Origin: Blastomussa wellsi
Taxonomy: Eukaryota > Cnidaria > Anthozoa > Scleractinia > Plerogyridae
Direction: 5' to 3'
DNA: 64,000 nt
Assembly (NCBI GenBank): GCA_947652115.1
Contig: OX393564.1
Span: forward strand, 23,690,576-23,754,575
The position numbers and the translations under genes are program-made. Positions 59,541 through 64,000 of the stretch are shown here, one piece after another. Every line of letters starts with the position of its first letter. Position 1 is the stretch's first letter. Below the pieces are notes generated by a model. The model was not told the origin of the DNA. It searched no databases and saw nothing but the letters and a program-made list of their open reading frames with translations.

Positions 59541-61643
59541 TCAGTTTGTCTTGAAGCGTGGATTTCCCAGTGTCCCATGCAAGGAAGGAGGAGGCAAGAA
59601 AGTATGGACAGGAATCCCATGAGCTACCCCGGGCACTGGATTAGGTACCATGTCCCCAACGTTGGGTTGAGTACTGTGTACAGGTAACTGGTGAAGATCA
59701 GCCAATCTGTAGCTGGAACCAGGATTCGCGGTGATGGCATTACCTTCCATCGTGACAGAGATGTCACGAATTCCTTGAAGTGCGTTACGCCAGATTTTGT
59801 AAGGGATCGCCATCAGAAGGTAGCAAGGCCAACACGCACACCAGGCTGGGTGACAGTCAAAGAAATGATTGACAGCTGAGCAGTTAGTAACCACAAAGTT
59901 GGCTCCGACAGTTGCCGTCATTTCAAGACATTCCATCGAGTCGTATCGCTTGATGCCTTGATTCTTCCACCAGCGAAGAATCATGGGATTGAAATTAAAC
60001 TGTCGGGGAAGAAGATGTGAAATCGTTATTTAGATTGATTGCGCTTTTAATGTCCTGTTATTTTAAAGGTTATTGTCTTTCCTTATTGCGAACAAGAAAT
60101 GATCTCTTAGCATTAATAACGCGTCATGGACCTTCCCGACTTTTAACTTATTATTTCATACATTTATTATTCGTAATCCCTTTTGAGTGATTATTTGTAA
60201 TTTTAATATCCATAAGAATTGGCAACATTGGCTGTCTCCGGTGTCCCGCTTTAGCTATTTTGTAACTATAAAGTAGCAAAGTACTCAATACCAGAACGCG
60301 ACTGACTACTCCATTTTAAATATTCCTTATAGGTTGTCGGCTAGCATAACTCTATATTGCGTAAAATATACAGGGGAGGAGCAGACCAGACTCAAAAGAG
60401 CGCTTGAAGTCAAGTCAAGCACTCAGTCTTCAGCCTTGATTCGCTTGGAACAAGAACACTAACCTCAATGGCAAAACACGCTTTTTCGTGTAACATGTCC
60501 TCGGCCATGTTAAGTCCACCTTCTAATGTGCGTCTGATGTTAGGATGAGAAGTATCCACGCTAACAATAAACTCCGGTCGGATATATCGCTCCTCATACA
60601 AGGATGTTCCGTGTTCATTCCCCCACCGGGCATATGGGTTCCGCCAGGGTGTGCTGTTAGACTGGATCCACCACTCGGGATCCCGATAACTCAGGTATTG
60701 TCCACGGTTATTAAGCCTGATCAGTAAAAAAAAAACAGGGAAAGTTGTATCCCCTTTAAAGAATTGAAGAACTCGTCGTAACTGAGAAGATCAAATAAGT
60801 TGATACCTCGGGCGGAATAACCCTGGTGGACTAAGGACGAAAGAGAAATTACATTTAACCTGAAAATGTGGCTTTCTTTGCATCTGATGAAACGGTTAAG
60901 CTGATAGACGACAGCAAATATCTAATTTTCTTTTGTTCATACGCGCGCTGATAAACGACAGTAAAGATCAATGATAAATTTTCTTTTGTTCATATGCGCG
61001 TGTATCCCAAAACCTAACTTTTTGTCTAATGTAAGGTAAGGGTAAAGTAAGAGTAAAGCCCATCAGGCCGGAGCTTATCCTGGTTTCCGTGGCATGAAGC
61101 GACTACGAGTGTTTCTACTCCCCTTGGATGGGATGCTAGTCCATCGGGCACTGTGAGAGTAGTGTCTTGCCTAACGTGGCTTTGTCTAATTACGTTGCAG
61201 CTATGGTAAAATCGGGAAACGAGGCGGGCTTAGTCACCGGCAGAACGAAATACAGTAGGTGATATAAAAATGTCTAATAAAAGCGGACAACCAAAATTTG
61301 ATATAAGAAAAGGCTGAAGTACTTACCTTTGCCCATGTGGCACGTGTTTGCCACAAGTTACAAACAGCAAGAGCGGACGATTAAGGATTTGATTGCGAAA
61401 AGCTTGTAGGTCGCTTGATGTCGTTACAATGTTCGTCTTGGTGGTGTTGGTAAACTCATCGTTGTCGCTAATGATTGTGATTTGTGTGTTATCTGGGAGG
61501 CGTATGTTATCGGTACCACTTCTGTTCACTTTGAATTCGTTCGGCAGATTTGATTTAAACGTTGAGTATGAAATCAAAGCCACTTCTGCCGTGCTCTGCA
61601 TTTTAAAACTAGATACGACTTTAATCAAGAAAAAAGAATACAT
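59541..61643 (-). CDS. Unrecognised three-exon protein with a Cys/Trp-rich hydrophobic segment
   Basis: Minus-strand exons: 61643-61327, 60716-60464 and 59999-59541. Donor gtaagt, acceptor tcag and phases 2 and 0 agree. Starting at 61601 (MQSTAEVALISYS) gives 328 residues; starting at 61643 (MYSFFLIKVV) gives 342. Visible parts in order are an N-terminal domain with Ser/Thr/Asn-rich LPDNTQITIISDNDEF and PLLLFVTCGKHVPHGQR, a polar aromatic stretch (RDPEWWIQSNSTPWRNPYAR), and RPEFIVSVDTSHPNIRRTL. A Cys- and Trp-rich hydrophobic segment follows (FDCHPAWCACWPCYLLMAIP), and a Pro-rich tail ends RFKTN. The hydrophobic segment could be one transmembrane or membrane-associated helix. I do not recognise the family and propose no function. 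The clean splice structure and long frames argue for a real gene. Confidence 0.72.
61045..61190 (-). repeat. SINE tail, reversed
   Basis: It reads catcaggccggagcttatcc, gcatgaagcgactacgagtg and gatgggatgctagtccatcg, the complement of the SINE tail found at 5795 and 57124. It ends at an agtgtcttgcc word that is the complement of the family's head-tail junction. It lies in intron 1 of the unrecognised gene. Confidence 0.6.
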
Positions 61644-62605
61644 TGACGATAAAATAATTTAAATGTGATTCATTACAAAAACCTGAGCTTCAAATATACG
61701 TAATGTTTGATTTTGTCTACAGCTGGACAAATCAAATACAATTTTTAATCAGTACTAAAAGCAAGACCTTTTCCAACTCTCCGGTAAAGGTAATTTTATG
61801 TCACCACAATTAAAAAAATCGACCGGTAATATAAACGTTTGAAAATGAAAAATAGGCCGCATTTTTTTAACATTGGGCAATGACTGACCGTTAAAATTGC
61901 AACCCAGAGGAGAATGACATTTACACAACTGGGAGCTGAAATGATGCAAAGCGCATCATTAAAATTCCCAGCTGTGAATTTCTGTATTTCAAGTTGTACA
62001 CGCGTTAACTAATAAAACGAACACAAAAGTTAGCCGAATTTTGTTTTCTTGTGCGATAAACGTATATATGTACCCGAAAGGTTGTCGAAGACTGACCGAA
62101 GGGTTTGTTTAACCAACGAAAGCGCAGTACGAATACTCTCATGATAGTTGCCACGTCATTGAAACTTTGCAACTGTCCAATTAGGAAACCGCAACTGTTC
62201 GTGGGCTCAAATGGTTATGTCTTAAAACAAATGAAAATTAGATTGTTCGTTGCCTCTCGTAAGGCAAGGTAGTCTACTGCGCAGCCGTTATTAGGGGATT
62301 GCGTAGGAGGCTAAAGGCAAGGGGACACGCTTGCTTCCATCGCGGGTTCTTTCGCAAAATGTTGCGTTGTGAGGTTATAAACAGTCAAAGGAGAGCCGAA
62401 AAAATCGTCTGCTCTCGCAGGCTAGGCAGACTAGGACACTATGAGAGTGTGAAATCAGAAGATCTCCGTTTTGTTTCAAAAGCTGCCAAAACGTTTGAAG
62501 CATTTCCTGTTGTCCCCTTTTTTCTGACGCTTCGTTGAGCGAAGGCGCACCTTCATCACGACCAACAATTGCAACATTTTCCGAGCATACATAACAAAAC
62601 ATTTT
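61644..62605. other. Intergenic gap with a small antisense ORF
   Basis: This separates the unrecognised gene from the polyamine oxidase; both read leftwards. It contains part of the ttaggggattgcgt palindrome family at 62287-62306 and the small ORF at 62375-62602. No clear promoter elements or polyadenylation signal could be assigned by eye. Confidence 0.4.
62375..62602 (-). CDS. Small CxxC...CxxC ORF behind polyamine oxidase (75 aa), uncertain
   Basis: The ATG lies four bases after the polyamine oxidase stop codon, in the same direction. The product starts MFCYVCSENVAIVGRDEG and ends FFRLSFDCL. CxxC pairs at residues 3/6 and 59/62 flank a helical stretch, the spacing seen in ZAD-type zinc-binding domains. 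That similarity rests on cysteine spacing only. It may be a 3'-UTR ORF without function, the first exon of a downstream gene, or a decayed zinc-finger piece. There is no sign of a ribosome re-initiation arrangement beyond the closeness. Confidence 0.25.
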   Translation of the reverse strand: MFCYVCSENVAIVGRDEGAPSLNEASEKRGQQEMLQTFWQLLKQNGDLLISHSHSVLVCLACESRRFFRLSFDCL

Positions 62606-63996
62606 TCAAATTGAGTTCGAAACACCTAGATACTGAAACAGTCTCTCTGCTTCCCTAACACCCGTCAAATAAGCTCCATGAACCGTCCCGTAAAACTGCC
62701 GATGTGTTGCTTCGCCGGCGAACAGTAGCTGAAGGGAGGGGACCTTCTTGCTACCAGCTGACTCAAAGGGGAGGGGTGAGGCAAGAATGTCGAAGTCACT
62801 TCCAGAGGCTTCTTTGGCCAAAAATGAATACGACACCCTTGTCCACAGATTTATTCCCCATTGTGTTCTATCAACATTCACAATGGGTGGTAATGATTTA
62901 AGAGTGGTGCATCTTTTGATAGCCGCAACACATTGTTCCCTAACTTCTTGACGCGGAGCTCTTTCAATGTGAAGCGATTCATTGCCTTGGAACCAAGCCT
63001 GTAAAACACTGGAGCCAGGACGAGTCGTGTACAATGAGTGAAGGCGATGGGCCCAGGGACAGTTGTCCATTTCTGCTTCGGTTTTGCAATTTTCTTTGTC
63101 TTCCCATATCAGTGGAAGGATATAATCATCCGAAGTCCAAAAAGGTTTTTCAAATTCAAGAAAAATCTTGCCTACATAGCCAAACCCAAGATTTTGAATA
63201 GCAGTTATTTTGTCAGTTGGCAAAGGAGGACAAAACAGATTAGAGTGCAACTCTTTAAGAATGCCAAGAGAAACTGTTACTATCACACGATCTGCGAAAA
63301 ATGTTCTACCATTTGCACAATGTACTCTCACTGGGCAGGTGATTTGCGCTGCACCTGACTCACCAGAAGCCAACCAGTTTATTTGCGTCACTTCATGGTC
63401 ATAATAGACGGAGCCACTCTTTAGTCCTGTCACTAGTGCTTTGGCAATTCTGTCATAACCGCCAGGAATAGGACAGCAACCTGACCCATCCAAGTAAACA
63501 TACTCTCCAGACTGCTCAAGATTTAAATCATGTAACGAGTTACAACCAGTATTATTACATTCCCTTTCTTCAAGAAATGAAAACAGGTTACACTTTAAAT
63601 TCTTGGTTGCAGCTGTGTCTGAAGTACACAAGTGTAGGTAGGATTGGAAACCTTGCCGTAAATAATCCCCAACAGACATTTTAGCATCTGTGACACCATT
63701 GGTGAAATTTCTCATTTTTTGGATATCTTCAGTTTCTGAGATTAAGCTATCAAAAACATCCCAAACTTCTGTTAGCAGCTGTACATCAATACACTGTTGC
63801 AAATGTGGATGGGCAGCAATTTGTGGTTTTTCTCGACTGTCTTCATTCACCCACTTCTTATCGAGATCTGACTTGTGAAGAAATTTCAGATCACAAGCAA
63901 TGTCAAATATGGGATTATCAATGGTCCCATGAATCCATCCCGCACCAAACTCAATTATATTGTCTCCAATCTTGCCAGTGTGAATTCGACCACCCA
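62606..63996 (-). CDS. Flavin-containing polyamine/spermine oxidase, partial (terminal exon, ~463 aa)
   Basis: The enzyme oxidises (N-acetyl)spermine or spermidine with FAD, releasing H2O2 and an aldehyde. The frame opens at the window edge with GGRIHTGKIGD, the end of the FAD-binding Rossmann region; GAGWIHG follows. Other family blocks are CCPIPGGYDRIAKAL, ADRVIVTVSLGILK, NLGFGYVGKIFLEFEKPFW (with the conserved Lys), WGINLWTRVSYSF and the FAD-closing LLFAGEATHRQFYGTVHGAY. The first exon(s), with the N-terminal GxGxxG, lie beyond 64000. An acceptor AG at 63998-63997 fits a phase-1 junction. The last residues, YLGVSNSI, are not a peroxisomal SKL-type signal, so the protein is probably not a classical peroxisomal PAOX. 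It could equally be called a spermine-oxidase-like amine oxidase. Confidence 0.9.
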
Positions 63997-64000
63997 CTCA

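Noticed and set aside
1..64000. CRISPR array, operon or prokaryotic mobile element
   Set aside because: There are no regularly spaced identical repeats, and the window is clearly intron-bearing eukaryotic DNA.

Overview
This is a eukaryotic, intron-rich, AT-biased animal window with no prokaryotic features. The multi-exon genes with clean GT/AG introns point to an anthozoan cnidarian, most likely a stony coral. So do the many short palindromic or foldback elements, tRNA-derived SINE copies and a Penelope-like retroelement remnant. The species call is an inference from repeat style and gene content, not from a database match.

Layout, left to right. (1) 1-1995 is repeat-bearing upstream sequence. 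(2) 1996-24922 (+) is a complete gene for the ribosome-quality-control E3 ligase Listerin (LTN1). I resolved it into 26 exons with consistent phases, giving 1836 residues from the [11 protein letters not shown] start to the C-terminal RING. Its introns hold SINEs, MITEs, a Penelope-like remnant and, in intron 13 on the opposite strand, a frameshifted START-like pseudogene split by a 155-bp insertion with a 5-bp target duplication. (3) 24923-26903 carries foldback elements and a minisatellite. (4) 26904-34718 (-) is a complete secreted alkaline phosphatase of 8 exons and 540 residues, with all seven introns in phase 1. (5) 34719-37978 has no gene that I can support. (6) 37979-39036 (+) is the isolated C-terminal part of a VWA5A-like gene, lacking its VIT and VWA domains. 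(7) 39037-42678 holds MITEs only. (8) 42679-48151 (+) is a divergent ferritin-like gene whose last intron contains, on the opposite strand, a single-exon PPP1R27-like ankyrin gene (45675-46142). (9) 48630-57883 (+) is a complete Cys-loop receptor of the GABA-A/glycine type, 8 exons and 461 residues. (10) 57884-59540 is repeat-rich. (11) 59541-61643 (-) is a three-exon gene that I do not recognise. (12) 62606-63996 (-) is the terminal exon of a flavin polyamine oxidase running off the right edge, with a small CxxC...CxxC ORF directly behind it.

The genes are unrelated in pathway and form no operon or cluster. Exon boundaries were derived by hand from splice sites, reading phase and family similarity recalled from general knowledge; no alignment or transcript evidence was available. 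The most unusual items are the ferritin-like gene with a disrupted ferroxidase centre and a nested antisense gene, the START-like pseudogene with a datable insertion, the VWA5A fragment in which coding sequence appears to have become an intron, and the unrecognised three-exon gene.
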